Origin: JANXVV01 sp038230975
GTDB taxonomy: Bacteria; Planctomycetota; Phycisphaerae; Tepidisphaerales; Tepidisphaeraceae
DNA: 17,784 nt
Assembly: GCA_038230975.1 (NCBI GenBank)
Contig: JBBRMF010000091.1
Coordinates: 1 to 17,784 of the forward strand
Direction: 5' to 3'
The position numbers and the translations under genes were made by a program. Below, piece by piece: positions 1 to 7,636 of the stretch (its first letter is position 1; every line of letters begins with the position of its first letter). The notes below the pieces were generated by a model. The model was not told where the DNA came from. It saw only the letters and a program-made list of their open reading frames with translations, and searched no databases.

Positions 1-124
1 CCCCTTGTTTATTTTTTCGGGTGCGCCCCTTCCGCCCGCTTTTCCCCGGGGGCCGTAAAACACCGGGCCCCCTCCGCCACTGCCGCTAAAAATGAAGGAT
101 ACGCGGAAGCGTTCAAGCGGCTGA

Positions 125-1234
125 TTACGCGGGCCGCGCGGCACGGCGTCGGGCGACGCGCTTTCTACCAAACGCGTCGGTGGCCGTCATCACTTTTGAT
201 TCTCGCGTGGGATCGGTCGCCAGGGCAATGGCGAGTTCCATTTGCTTCGGGTCGCTGCCGTTTGGTTTAAGAATGACCTGTTCCATCGCATGCGCCAAAC
301 GCTTGCGGGCGAAACCGACATATTCTTCGGATTGATCGATCCCGACGTATTTTCGATCGAGCATGGCGGCGGCCACAGTAGTGGTGCCACTGCCGTTGAA
401 TGGATCGAGCACGATATCACCGGGATTGCTGCTGGCCTTGACGATGCGGTTGAGAATGCCGATGGGCATTTGGCAGCCGTGCCAGCCTTCGCGTTCTTTG
501 AAGGTGCCGCAGACGCGACTGAAATTCCAAGTGTCGGTGTCGGATTCAAAATAGCCAAAAGGTGCGGCTTCCGGTGGGCGAAGCAGCCAGGTGTCATCAG
601 GCAGCTTTCCCTTGCTGTTGGCCCGTTTGTCGCCGTAGGTGGTCTGGCGGGCGCTGGCGACGCGGACAGAATCGGGATTGAAAGTGAAACCTGTTTTATT
701 CTTGGTGAAGTACAGAATATGCGTGTGGCTTTTGGCAAACATTTGCTTGGTTTGCTGGCCGAAGGTGTAATGCCAGATAATCCAGTTCCGCATGTTGAAG
801 CCGATCTGTCGCCGGGCGATGACGGCTAGATCGGCGGCATATTCATCACCGATCGCCAGATAGAACGAGCCAGTGGGCTTAAGGGCGCGATGGACAGCGC
901 GCATCCAGTCTTCACTGAACTTCAGGTAATCTTCCATCTTTCGCTCGTCATCGTATCCGTGATACAGATACCCAATATTGAAAGGTGGATCGGCAAAGAC
1001 GAGATCGACCCATCCTTCCGGGCCTTCGTTGAGGGTCTTGATGCAATCACCTTGGACGATTTGATTTGTTTCTGGCATACCCCGGCGATTGTACAGGCTC
1101 GGACGAATCGCGCATATTCGGCCGGTCGATTTCGCCAAGGGAAATGGTATTTGCTTGATTTTACGCGATTCAAGCGTTTTCAACCCGAGTTCAAAAGCAA
1201 GTTTTCGCGAGTTCATGCCGCGCGGAACGCCCAT
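125..1234 (-). CDS. Solitary beta-class DNA methyltransferase (N6-adenine or N4-cytosine)
   Basis: This is a site-specific DNA methyltransferase that would transfer a methyl group from S-adenosylmethionine to an exocyclic amino group in DNA. Catalytic motif IV (ADPPF, residues 81-85) comes before the AdoMet-binding motif I (DPFNGSGTT, residues 277-285), which is the beta-class order seen in CcrM/HinfI-type enzymes. The target site cannot be read from sequence. The start at 1234 has a reasonable ribosome site (AAAGG, 8 nt upstream), giving 369 aa. An internal ATG at 1078 would start the protein 52 residues later, right before the conserved core, so the basic N-terminal extension may be real or may be over-annotation. 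The C-terminus is Lys/Arg rich. No restriction endonuclease gene lies next to it, so it looks like an orphan or housekeeping methylase. It is divergent from the thiamine gene. Confidence 0.9.
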   Translation of the reverse strand: MGVPRGMNSRKLAFELGLKTLESRKIKQIPFPLAKSTGRICAIRPSLYNRRGMPETNQIVQGDCIKTLNEGPEGWVDLVFADPPFNIGYLYHGYDDERKMEDYLKFSEDWMRAVHRALKPTGSFYLAIGDEYAADLAVIARRQIGFNMRNWIIWHYTFGQQTKQMFAKSHTHILYFTKNKTGFTFNPDSVRVASARQTTYGDKRANSKGKLPDDTWLLRPPEAAPFGYFESDTDTWNFSRVCGTFKEREGWHGCQMPIGILNRIVKASSNPGDIVLDPFNGSGTTTVAAAMLDRKYVGIDQSEEYVGFARKRLAHAMEQVILKPNGSDPKQMELAIALATDPTRESKVMTATDAFGRKRVARRRAARPA

Positions 1235-1268
1235 GAGAACAACCTTTCATTACATCCCGATCCATTAA

Positions 1269-1291
1269 CACGGGCTGGAAGCCCCTGCCAC
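1269..1291. repeat. Single REP-like palindromic unit
   Basis: This 23-nt unit contains the hairpin GGGCT-GGA-AGCCC with flanks CAC and TGCCAC. It aligns without gaps to the right arm of the doublet at 2490-2512, with 19 of 23 positions identical. Two of the four differences fall at the closing stem pair, where G-C in the doublet is replaced by T-A here, so base pairing is kept. It lies in the 159-bp divergent region between the methyltransferase and the thiamine gene. Confidence 0.55.
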
Positions 1292-1378
1292 AATTAGTTT
1301 CTCAAGAACAATGCGGACCCTGAAAGAATCCTTCCTTCATCGCAAATTGAGCGCCGTAGCATTGGGAGTCGCTGGTCC

Positions 1379-1384
1379 TATAAT
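1379..1384 (+). promoter_or_regulatory. Candidate -10 element for the thiamine gene
   Basis: A perfect TATAAT lies 9 nt before the GTG start at 1394. Transcription would begin about 1391-1394, giving an almost leaderless mRNA. This agrees with the absence of any Shine-Dalgarno sequence. No good -35 hexamer is present at 16-18 bp spacing, so the call is tentative. The same ten bases, GTCCTATAAT, occur on the minus strand upstream of the exosortase gene. Confidence 0.4.
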
Positions 1385-1393
1385 CGGCCCACC

Positions 1394-2449
1394 GTGAGTT
1401 TCCCCGTGAATAGTTCCGTGATGCGACTGATCGACGCCAACGCCAACCGCGCCCGGGAAGGCCTGCGCGTGCTGGAGGACTATGCCCGGTTCGTGCTTGA
1501 TTCCCGCGAGCTATGCGAATCACTCAAGGCGATTCGACATGATCTCACGACGGCAACCCGCGAGATTTTGAGCGAAGCGATTTTGCATCGCGACACGCCG
1601 GGAGATGTTGGCACGGAGGTGAAGACGCTCTCTGATATCAAACGGGAGAATCTGAACGATGTCGTCACTGCCGCCGGCAAGCGGCTTGGGGAGGCGCTTC
1701 GCGCGATCGAGGAATATCTCAAAACAATCTCCCTCGAAGCCGCTTCCAAAGTCGAATCGGTACGGTATCGATTTTACGAAATCGAAAAGCGCCTTGCGCT
1801 CACTCTCCGCCCTGCCGGGATATTCAAACAGGTGAGTCTCTATGTGCTCATCACCGAATCGGCGTGCAAAGGGGATTGGTACACCACTGCCGAGGCGGCG
1901 ATTCGCGGGGGGGCCGATGTGTTGCAGCTCCGCGAAAAATCGTTGGAAGGCGGGGAACTTCTCAGCCGCGCGAAACGTTTCGTCGCACTTTGTCGGCGAC
2001 ATGGCGTGATTTCGATCATCAATGATCGGCCGGATATCGCGTTGCTGTGCGATGCCGATGGTGTGCATGTCGGGCAAGGCGACCTGTCGGCGGTCGATGT
2101 TCGCAAACTGATTGGTGTATCCAAAATCGTTGGGGTTAGCACGCATCACATCGAGCAGGCGAAACAAGCGGTATTAGACGGCGCGGATTATATTGGCGTG
2201 GGCCCGATATTTCGCAGCGGAACGAAACCAAGAGAATTTATTGCGGGATTGGAATATGCGAGTCTCGTCGCCAAGAGTATTTCAATTCCTGCCATCGCGA
2301 TCGCGGGGATTACGGAAGAAAATATCGACGCGGTGTTGGCGTGTGGGGTTCGGGCAGTGGCTATTACGGCGGCGATTGTGGGATGTCAGGATGTTGAAGG
2401 GGCCGCGAGACGGTTGAAGGCACGACTTGGTGGCACCGGGAAGTCTTAG
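1394..2449 (+). CDS. thiE: ThiD2-ThiE fusion, thiamine phosphate synthase
   Basis: The C-terminal part (about residues 145-345) is thiamine phosphate synthase, which joins HMP-pyrophosphate to thiazole phosphate to make thiamine monophosphate. Visible ThiE motifs are VLQLREK, INDRPDIA followed by DGVHVGQGDL, VGVSTH, and DYIGVGPIF followed by TKP. The N-terminal helical part (about 1-130, beginning MRLIDANANRAREGLRVLED) matches the ThiD2 family. ThiD2 is an alternative HMP-phosphate kinase that is often fused to ThiE, so one protein could supply and then use HMP-PP. The start is GTG at 1394; GTG 1406 and ATG 1421 are alternatives, and none has a Shine-Dalgarno. At 351 aa it fits the fused form and is longer than the ~210 aa of ThiE alone. 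No TPP riboswitch core was found upstream. Confidence 0.92.
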   Translation: MSFPVNSSVMRLIDANANRAREGLRVLEDYARFVLDSRELCESLKAIRHDLTTATREILSEAILHRDTPGDVGTEVKTLSDIKRENLNDVVTAAGKRLGEALRAIEEYLKTISLEAASKVESVRYRFYEIEKRLALTLRPAGIFKQVSLYVLITESACKGDWYTTAEAAIRGGADVLQLREKSLEGGELLSRAKRFVALCRRHGVISIINDRPDIALLCDADGVHVGQGDLSAVDVRKLIGVSKIVGVSTHHIEQAKQAVLDGADYIGVGPIFRSGTKPREFIAGLEYASLVAKSISIPAIAIAGITEENIDAVLACGVRAVAITAAIVGCQDVEGAARRLKARLGGTGKS

Positions 2450-2512
2450 GTGGCGTGGGCGTCTCGCCCGCGTTTTCTGAAATAAAAAGCACGGGCGAGA
2501 CGCCCATGCCAC
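2450..2512. repeat. REP-like palindromic doublet between thiE and murJ
   Basis: Two 23-nt arms (2450-2472 and 2490-2512) are inverted copies of each other with 21 of 23 positions matching. Each arm also contains its own hairpin: GGGCG-TCT-CGCCC on the left and GGGCG-AGA-CGCCC on the right. A 17-nt AT-rich spacer ending in ATAAAAAG separates the arms. The element begins on the base after the thiE stop and ends 2 nt before the AAGGA ribosome site of murJ, so it fills the gap almost exactly. It could fold as one long hairpin and attenuate read-through, but it lacks a T tract. Confidence 0.75.
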
Positions 2513-2524
2513 GCAAGGAAAGTG

Positions 2525-4267
2525 ATGCCTGAAACTGAAAGGACCGCAACAGTTGAGAAGCCAGCCAAGTCATTTCTCGCCCATGCGAAATTGATCGGGG
2601 GCATCACGCTGTTCAGTCGAATCCTCGGGATGGCGCGGGAAAGCGTATCGGCACAATATTTTGGCGCGGGGATGGTTTCGGTCGCATTCAGTGTCGCGTT
2701 TTCAATTCCCAATCTGTTTCGGAAGCTGTTCGGTGAAGGCGCGCTGTCCGCGGCGTTCATCCCGCTTTACACCAAAGCGATTCGGGAAGATGCGGCCGAG
2801 CAAAGTTCATCAAACCCGGCGCAATCCTCAGCGGATTTTGCGGCGGCGAGCGTCAATTTGCTTTGCGTCATGCTCTTGATCATCACGGTTATCGGTGAGC
2901 TTGCGATCTGGTTGACTTGCGTCATCTGGCATGACATGCGGGCGGATTGGCTGCTGACGCTGAAGTTCACGGCCATCATGCTGCCTTATGTGCTGCTGAT
3001 TTGCGGGACGGCATTTCTCAGTTCGATTTTGCAGGTTCATCGCCGATTCGGGATGCCCGCTTTTACACCGGTGCTTTTGAATGGCATTCATATTCTAGTG
3101 CTGGTGCTCGGCGCGAAACTGCTGCATCTGCATACGGGTGGCCGTGCGAACGTTTACGATCCTGACACAGAGGCCAAGCAAACCTCGCTGGCGTATTGGT
3201 TGTGTGCATTTGTGCTGATTGCCGGTGTTTTACAGGTAATGATATTGCTGCCATCGCTGCGGCGAGTGGGATTTCATCTGCGGTGGGTACGACATTTTTG
3301 GACGCCGCGCGTCCGACAGATGCTGAAAATGTCCGCACCGGTAGCGATCGGGGCCAGCGTGCTGCAAGTTTCCGTGGCGATGGATAAAGGGATTTCGCTA
3401 CTACTCTCGAAAGGGTTTGATTCTGCTGGCAAACTGGTGAGCACGTTTCAGTTCATGGGGCATGCCGTGCGGTATCCGATGGAGGTCGGGGCGACGGCGC
3501 GGTTGAATTGGGCGCAGGTGCTTTACCAATTTCCGCTGGGTGTTTTTGCGATCGCACTGGCGACCGCGATTTTTCCAGGACTTAGTGCCGATGCACTCGA
3601 TCGCGATCGCACGGGATTTAAGAAGGTGTTGCGCGGCGGGATTGAAGCGACGATGTTCGAGGGATTTGCCGCAAGCGTGGGACTTATCATCGTGCGGGGC
3701 CCTGCGGTCAAACTGCTTTTTCTGCATGGCATGACGACGCTGCACGATGCCGAGCTGATCTCCCGATCCGTGCTGTTTTATGCGACCGCGATCTGGGCCT
3801 TCAGCATGCTGCAGATTATCAATCGAGCGTACTACGCGCTGCACGATACACGAACGCCGTTGATCATGTCCGTTGTGAATATCGTCATTAATCTGGCCGT
3901 GGAATTGCCGTTGGTGTGGGTGCCGGGGATTGGCGAGGCCGGCATGGCGATCGGGACGGCGGTGAGCTTTGCGGTTCAAGGCGTGGTCATGCTTTACATA
4001 TTGGATCGCCGTATCGGGGGATTGCAACTCTCAAAGAGTGCGGTTAGTGCCGGAAAAATGGTGGTGGCCGCGCTGGTGATGGGGCTGTGCTGCTGGGCAA
4101 TTCAATCATTGCCGTTCTATCCACATGGCGAGAGCAGAACGATCTGGATGATTCAGTTGATGGTACAGATGAGCCTCGGTGCCGCTGTTTATCTTGGACT
4201 TTGCATCGCGATGGGAATCGGTGTGATGGAGCAATTGATGCCGAAGCGATTCCGAAAGACGAGCTGA
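2525..4267 (+). CDS. murJ: Lipid II flippase MurJ
   Basis: This is a polytopic inner-membrane protein of the MurJ/MviN family, which flips lipid II to the outer face of the membrane for peptidoglycan synthesis. The N-terminal signature is clear: SRILGMARES (about 31-40), then FGAG, then IPNLFRKLFGEGALSAAF (about 61-78). R32 and R38 line up with the conserved arginines 18 and 24 of E. coli MurJ, and E39 stands where E. coli has Asp. About 14 hydrophobic segments follow. At 580 aa it is somewhat longer than the usual 510-550 aa, partly because of a loop around residues 200-220 with a Tyr-Asp-Pro-Asp segment. ATG at 2525 is chosen over GTG at 2522 because AAGGA (2515-2519) then sits 5 nt upstream. 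The gene follows thiE by 75 bp, but the pathways are unrelated. Confidence 0.93.
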   Translation: MPETERTATVEKPAKSFLAHAKLIGGITLFSRILGMARESVSAQYFGAGMVSVAFSVAFSIPNLFRKLFGEGALSAAFIPLYTKAIREDAAEQSSSNPAQSSADFAAASVNLLCVMLLIITVIGELAIWLTCVIWHDMRADWLLTLKFTAIMLPYVLLICGTAFLSSILQVHRRFGMPAFTPVLLNGIHILVLVLGAKLLHLHTGGRANVYDPDTEAKQTSLAYWLCAFVLIAGVLQVMILLPSLRRVGFHLRWVRHFWTPRVRQMLKMSAPVAIGASVLQVSVAMDKGISLLLSKGFDSAGKLVSTFQFMGHAVRYPMEVGATARLNWAQVLYQFPLGVFAIALATAIFPGLSADALDRDRTGFKKVLRGGIEATMFEGFAASVGLIIVRGPAVKLLFLHGMTTLHDAELISRSVLFYATAIWAFSMLQIINRAYYALHDTRTPLIMSVVNIVINLAVELPLVWVPGIGEAGMAIGTAVSFAVQGVVMLYILDRRIGGLQLSKSAVSAGKMVVAALVMGLCCWAIQSLPFYPHGESRTIWMIQLMVQMSLGAAVYLGLCIAMGIGVMEQLMPKRFRKTS

Positions 4268-4299
4268 CGAGGGTACGATTGTCGTTGAGAGAGTTCCGT

Positions 4300-4330
4300 G
4301 GGAACAAGTTCCCTGGGCGTTCTTTCTTTT
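4300..4330 (+). terminator. Possible intrinsic terminator of murJ
   Basis: The hairpin GGGAA-CAAG-TTCCC (4300-4313) is followed after a few bases by the T-rich run TTCTTTCTTTT. The stem is short and the T run is interrupted, so this is a modest candidate. It lies in the 67-bp gap between two convergent genes, where a terminator is expected. Confidence 0.4.
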
Positions 4331-4334
4331 GCCG

Positions 4335-4568
4335 TTAGATCAGAAATTTTACCAGCATTGCAAGCACGACGGCGGCTAGAACCATCCCGCCGATGATCGT
4401 CGCAAAAATGACGGCGGCTTCGCGCGGCACGCTGCTCATGCGGTGGCATCGAATCGATTTATACACGATTGATAAGGCTGCGCAGATCGGGAGCACCCAG
4501 GCGATTTGCGCGAAGTGTCCCCAGAGCGGGAGCGGTTGTACAAACGGAGTGTAGGCCAGAAAGATCAT
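4335..4568 (-). CDS. Small membrane protein of unknown function (77 aa)
   Basis: This is a short hydrophobic protein with two likely membrane segments, about residues 14-37 (around HFAQIAWVLPICAALSIVY) and about 51-76 (around FATIIGGMVLAAVVLAML). A short basic linker with Lys, Arg and His separates them. Its ATG overlaps the stop of the upstream membrane-protein gene in an ATGA (4565-4568), and GAGGGG lies just upstream, so translation is probably coupled. The coupling suggests it acts with that upstream partner. I do not recognise a family, and no catalytic motif is visible. Confidence 0.7.
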   Translation of the reverse strand: MIFLAYTPFVQPLPLWGHFAQIAWVLPICAALSIVYKSIRCHRMSSVPREAAVIFATIIGGMVLAAVVLAMLVKFLI

Positions 4569-5008
4569 GGCCCCTCAGTCGCCGAAGGTTCGTAAGGATC
4601 TTCCAGCGTGGTGCGATAGGAAGAGTCGATGGTCGCCAGCAGATTAAGCATGCCCGCAACGGCCGTGTATAGAGTGCCGATATCATTCGCCCGGGCATGA
4701 GAGGCGGGCTGCATCGGGCCGATCCATCCGCTGATCAACCCAATCGCCCCGCTCATGAACTGCCCGATATACCAGGGTTTTTCGAGTATCGTGCGAACGA
4801 CGTTGCCTTTCAGTGCCGATAGATTCGGCGGATCGACCACGTGAATCCCACCGATAAGAATCCCCAGAGTGAACAGGATGAGAATCGTAAACCCGATCGT
4901 CAGGCCACGGGCAACCTGCCCGAGCATGAGGTAGCCCGACCCGGGAATAAGCCAATTCACGATGGCGATGACGGGCGCGGGAGCATTGAACGGTCGACGC
5001 TTGGGCAT
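4565..5008 (-). CDS. DUF6677-like membrane protein (147 aa)
   Basis: This is an integral membrane protein of unknown function. It begins MPKRRPFNAPAP and soon reaches the motif NWLIPGSGYLMLGQ (about residues 18-31). Hydrophobic segments lie at about 14-24, 36-58 and 90-107. The Pro-Gly-Ser-Gly-Tyr plus Gly-Gln motif resembles small planctomycete membrane proteins filed under DUF6677; that assignment is from memory and tentative. The reading frame is open further upstream, but that part would translate an intrinsic terminator and a palindromic repeat, so ATG at 5008 is the sensible start. No Shine-Dalgarno is visible. The gene overlaps the next small membrane gene by 4 nt. Confidence 0.72.
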   Translation of the reverse strand: MPKRRPFNAPAPVIAIVNWLIPGSGYLMLGQVARGLTIGFTILILFTLGILIGGIHVVDPPNLSALKGNVVRTILEKPWYIGQFMSGAIGLISGWIGPMQPASHARANDIGTLYTAVAGMLNLLATIDSSYRTTLEDPYEPSATEGP

Positions 5009-5026
5009 ATCAGGAAAATCACTGTA

Positions 5027-5092
5027 GTAGGTTCCGCTGTGCGGAACAAGAATCGCGAGCCATAAAAAGATGTTCCGAACAGCGGAACCTAC
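5027..5092. repeat. Second REP-like palindromic doublet
   Basis: The 22-nt arms at 5027-5048 and 5071-5092 are inverted copies with 21 of 22 positions matching. The left arm folds on itself as GTTCCGC-TGT-GCGGAAC, and the right arm folds similarly with one mismatch. The 22-nt spacer contains ATAAAAAG close to the right arm, as in the doublet at 2450-2512, although the arm sequences are unrelated. It lies 18 bp upstream of the DUF6677-like start and downstream of the wzc terminator. Confidence 0.75.
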
Positions 5093-5124
5093 ATTTCCAG
5101 ACGCGTCATCGCGCACGGTTAAAT

Positions 5125-5170
5125 AGAAAAAAAGCAGAGCGCCGTTTTTTTGACGGCGCTCCGCTTTTTT
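5125..5170 (-). terminator. Strong intrinsic terminator of wzc, also works in the plus direction
   Basis: A GC-rich stem (5134-5145 with 5153-5164, containing GAGCGCCGT/ACGGCGCTC) is closed by a 7-nt T loop. Read on the minus strand, it is followed by a run of seven T (complement of 5127-5133). On the plus strand it is followed by six T (5165-5170), so it is bidirectional. It starts 28 bp after the wzc stop and ends the export operon. Confidence 0.88.
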
Positions 5171-5191
5171 ATCCTGAGAGGGTACTTTCAA

Positions 5192-7420
5192 TTATCCGTT
5201 GTGATATTCGTAGTACGTCTTGATGCTGCTGCCGTAGTAACCGCCGCCCTGGGCACGAACACCGTTGAGCACGACACCGAGGTGTTCGGCTTTGACGGCC
5301 TTGAGTGCTTCACGCATTCGGGTCAGCAAACCACGACTGTTCGTGCGAGCGCGAACCACGGTGATGACGCCATCGACCTTCGGGGCCATGGCCTGCGATT
5401 CGCTGACGACCATCATCGGGCCGGTGTCGAAAATGACATGGTCGAATTCTTCGAGGGCTCGCTCGATGAAATCGATCAGCAACTGGCTTTCGAACATTTC
5501 GGTGGAGTTGATCGGCTTGGGGCCGCTGGTCATGACCGCGAGGTTCGGCACCTGGGTTTCCTGCACCACTTCGTCGAACGTGACCGCACCGTTGAGCACG
5601 TCGCTGAAGCCTTGTTCGTTGGCCAGCGCGAAAACCTTGTGAATTTCCGGGCGGCGGAAGTTTCCGTCGACGAGCAGGATCCGGCGGCCGTTGAGCGCAA
5701 GGCCGGCGGCCAGGTTGCAGCAGATGGTGGTCTTGCCGTCGCCGGGGCTCGGGCTGGTGACCATGATACTGCGGGTGGTATCGAGCGAGGCGGCATGTTG
5801 CAGCCGCGTACGAACCTGTCGAAGCTGCTCGGCAGTCATCGAATGCGGTGCGTCGAAGATCACCAGAGGCAGGCGGGCGCCGGCGGCCTGTGGATCCTGC
5901 GTTTCGTCGCCGATCATACCGAGCAACGTCATCTGACCGACGCGTTGAATATCGCGCGGCGAGCGGATGGTCGTGTCAGTCATTTCACGCAGGAATGCGA
6001 TGCCCAAAGCGATCATCAGACCGATCATCAGGGAAATCGGCATCGTGTACTTCAACTGTGGGAAGCTTCGATTCAATGGAACTTCCGGCATGTTGGACCA
6101 CTGAACCTTGCCGGACAGCTTTTGATTCTGCTCGGTTTCCAGAATGTCCAACTGACGTTCGACTTGCTTCAGCAAATCGCTGTAGCCCTTCTGTTCGGAT
6201 TCGAGGGCAAAGTAACGCACCATCTGGTTGGTCACATCGCCGAGCGCCTCGGAGACGTCCACAATCTGCTTAGCCAGTTGGTCCAGATTCGTCTGCATGC
6301 CATTCATGTTTTGCGTTAACTGCTCGATCATTGAAGAGCGCGCTTTGGTTCGCATTTCCGCTTCGTACTCTTCGGCCTTTTGTTTGTCGCGCTCGGCCGC
6401 CTTTTGGAGCTGTTGATAGATCGGATGGCCTTCCCCCCATTTGTCGCGCGATCCCTCGAACTGCAGCCTGGAGTTCTCATATCGCATCTTATACTGCTGC
6501 ACCATGGAGTTATTATCGACTTGCGCTTCGACGTACGTCGGATCGACGCCGATATCCAGATTCCTCTTCACCGAATCCAATTGCGACTTCGCACTGCGGA
6601 ACTCAATTTCAATTTTGCTTTGGTCGGTTCGCAGCTTTTCAAGCTCGCTTTCCTTCATGCTCATCTTGGTGATGACCTGCCCGCCTTGATTGTTCACTTT
6701 CGTGCGAAGACTGAGCAACCGGTTATCGACTTCCTGATATTGCGAACGATACTTCGAGCGAAGCGCGTTGAGCTGTTGGCTCTGTTGCTGGCCCTGGAGA
6801 AAGATACGCTCTTGTTCGTCGGCGATATGTAGCGAACCGATTTCCTTCACGATGGTCTGACAATCGCGGGGAACAGCACTCGTAAACTCGATCTTGACGA
6901 GTCGAGTATCCGTAATTGGTGTCACATTGTAGTTGTCGAGGAAGTCTTCCTTTGCCAGCGGGATGCTGTTGTTGAATTTTTTGAACCAGGTGGTCTTTCG
7001 CGTCTCGCTGCTTTCGTTTTGAAGAACCTTGGTTAGCAGCGCGTCAGACCGCAAGAGCGCGGCCTGCGTTTTTTGTTCAAGGGTGATGGTTGCCGGGTCG
7101 CCGACGTCATTCGTCTTGCGGAGCAACGGATCCACCGTATTGGGCTGAACCGAGATATAGCCCGGGGTGGTGAAGTGCGGATACTTCTTGGCCAGGAACT
7201 CGTTGGCGAGATATCCGGCGCCTGCGGAGAAGGCCAGCATAAACAGGATCAGCCAGATGTTATTGCGCAGGACACGCAATATATCACCCCCCGACATGGC
7301 TGCGGAACCTGCTCCAGCAGCCGTACCTAGCGCAGGCACACCACCCGCGCCTGGGGACAGTTGCATTTGCCCTGAGGGACGGGGAAGCCGAATCGCGGTC
7401 GTTTGCGGTAACGTCGTCAT
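5192..7420 (-). CDS. wzc: Wzc-like chain-length regulator and BY-type tyrosine kinase
   Basis: This is an inner-membrane co-polymerase with a cytoplasmic P-loop kinase domain. In this family it controls polysaccharide chain length and works with the Wza export channel. In order: a Pro/Gly/Ala-rich N-terminus (1-45), membrane segment 1 (about 54-72), a periplasmic Wzz region with long coiled coil (about 200-430), membrane segment 2 (about 459-478), and the kinase domain (about 520-720). Walker A is PGDGKTT (559-565), Walker A' is ILLVDGNFRRP (581-591) and Walker B is VIFDTGP (662-668). The C-terminus carries five tyrosines (728, 729, 736, 737, 739), the usual autophosphorylation cluster. Walker A' has Asn587 in place of the usual second Asp, and Walker B has DTGP instead of DTPP. 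ATG at 7420 is preceded by GAGGAG at 7-nt spacing. It is the last gene of the locus. Confidence 0.93.
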   Translation of the reverse strand: MTTLPQTTAIRLPRPSGQMQLSPGAGGVPALGTAAGAGSAAMSGGDILRVLRNNIWLILFMLAFSAGAGYLANEFLAKKYPHFTTPGYISVQPNTVDPLLRKTNDVGDPATITLEQKTQAALLRSDALLTKVLQNESSETRKTTWFKKFNNSIPLAKEDFLDNYNVTPITDTRLVKIEFTSAVPRDCQTIVKEIGSLHIADEQERIFLQGQQQSQQLNALRSKYRSQYQEVDNRLLSLRTKVNNQGGQVITKMSMKESELEKLRTDQSKIEIEFRSAKSQLDSVKRNLDIGVDPTYVEAQVDNNSMVQQYKMRYENSRLQFEGSRDKWGEGHPIYQQLQKAAERDKQKAEEYEAEMRTKARSSMIEQLTQNMNGMQTNLDQLAKQIVDVSEALGDVTNQMVRYFALESEQKGYSDLLKQVERQLDILETEQNQKLSGKVQWSNMPEVPLNRSFPQLKYTMPISLMIGLMIALGIAFLREMTDTTIRSPRDIQRVGQMTLLGMIGDETQDPQAAGARLPLVIFDAPHSMTAEQLRQVRTRLQHAASLDTTRSIMVTSPSPGDGKTTICCNLAAGLALNGRRILLVDGNFRRPEIHKVFALANEQGFSDVLNGAVTFDEVVQETQVPNLAVMTSGPKPINSTEMFESQLLIDFIERALEEFDHVIFDTGPMMVVSESQAMAPKVDGVITVVRARTNSRGLLTRMREALKAVKAEHLGVVLNGVRAQGGGYYGSSIKTYYEYHNG

Positions 7421-7636
7421 AGATCTACTCCTCTACCACTCTTTACGATCGGTCTCAAGCATAAATCGACTGATTCGGATTCACTCAGCAGCAAGGACCG
7501 TTAATCCGGTCAACCTTCATCAGCAATTCTAAATGCACACGCTATTCCGAGTCTTTTTCGTCGCAAGAACCTGATTCGCTGTTCATCAAGGTCCGACAAC
7601 TCTAAACGCGTAAACCGCGTCTCTATTTTTAAAACT

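Noticed and set aside
48..72. GC hairpin as a terminator for the methyltransferase gene
   Set aside because: The 7-bp stem has an 11-nt loop and is followed on the minus strand by GGGGAAAAG rather than T residues.
1235..1393. TPP riboswitch before the thiamine gene
   Set aside because: The conserved CTGAGA and downstream TPP core sequences are absent, and the gap also holds a palindromic unit and the candidate -10.
5009..5191. Upstream extension of the DUF6677-like protein to a TTG at 5191 (208 aa)
   Set aside because: The added 61 codons translate the wzc terminator hairpin and the palindromic doublet. ATG at 5008 begins the conserved-looking part.
5150..6319. Long plus-strand open frame (389 aa)
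   Set aside because: It is antisense to the wzc kinase region, and its His/Asp-rich composition is typical of a shadow frame. The minus-strand frame carries the Walker motifs.
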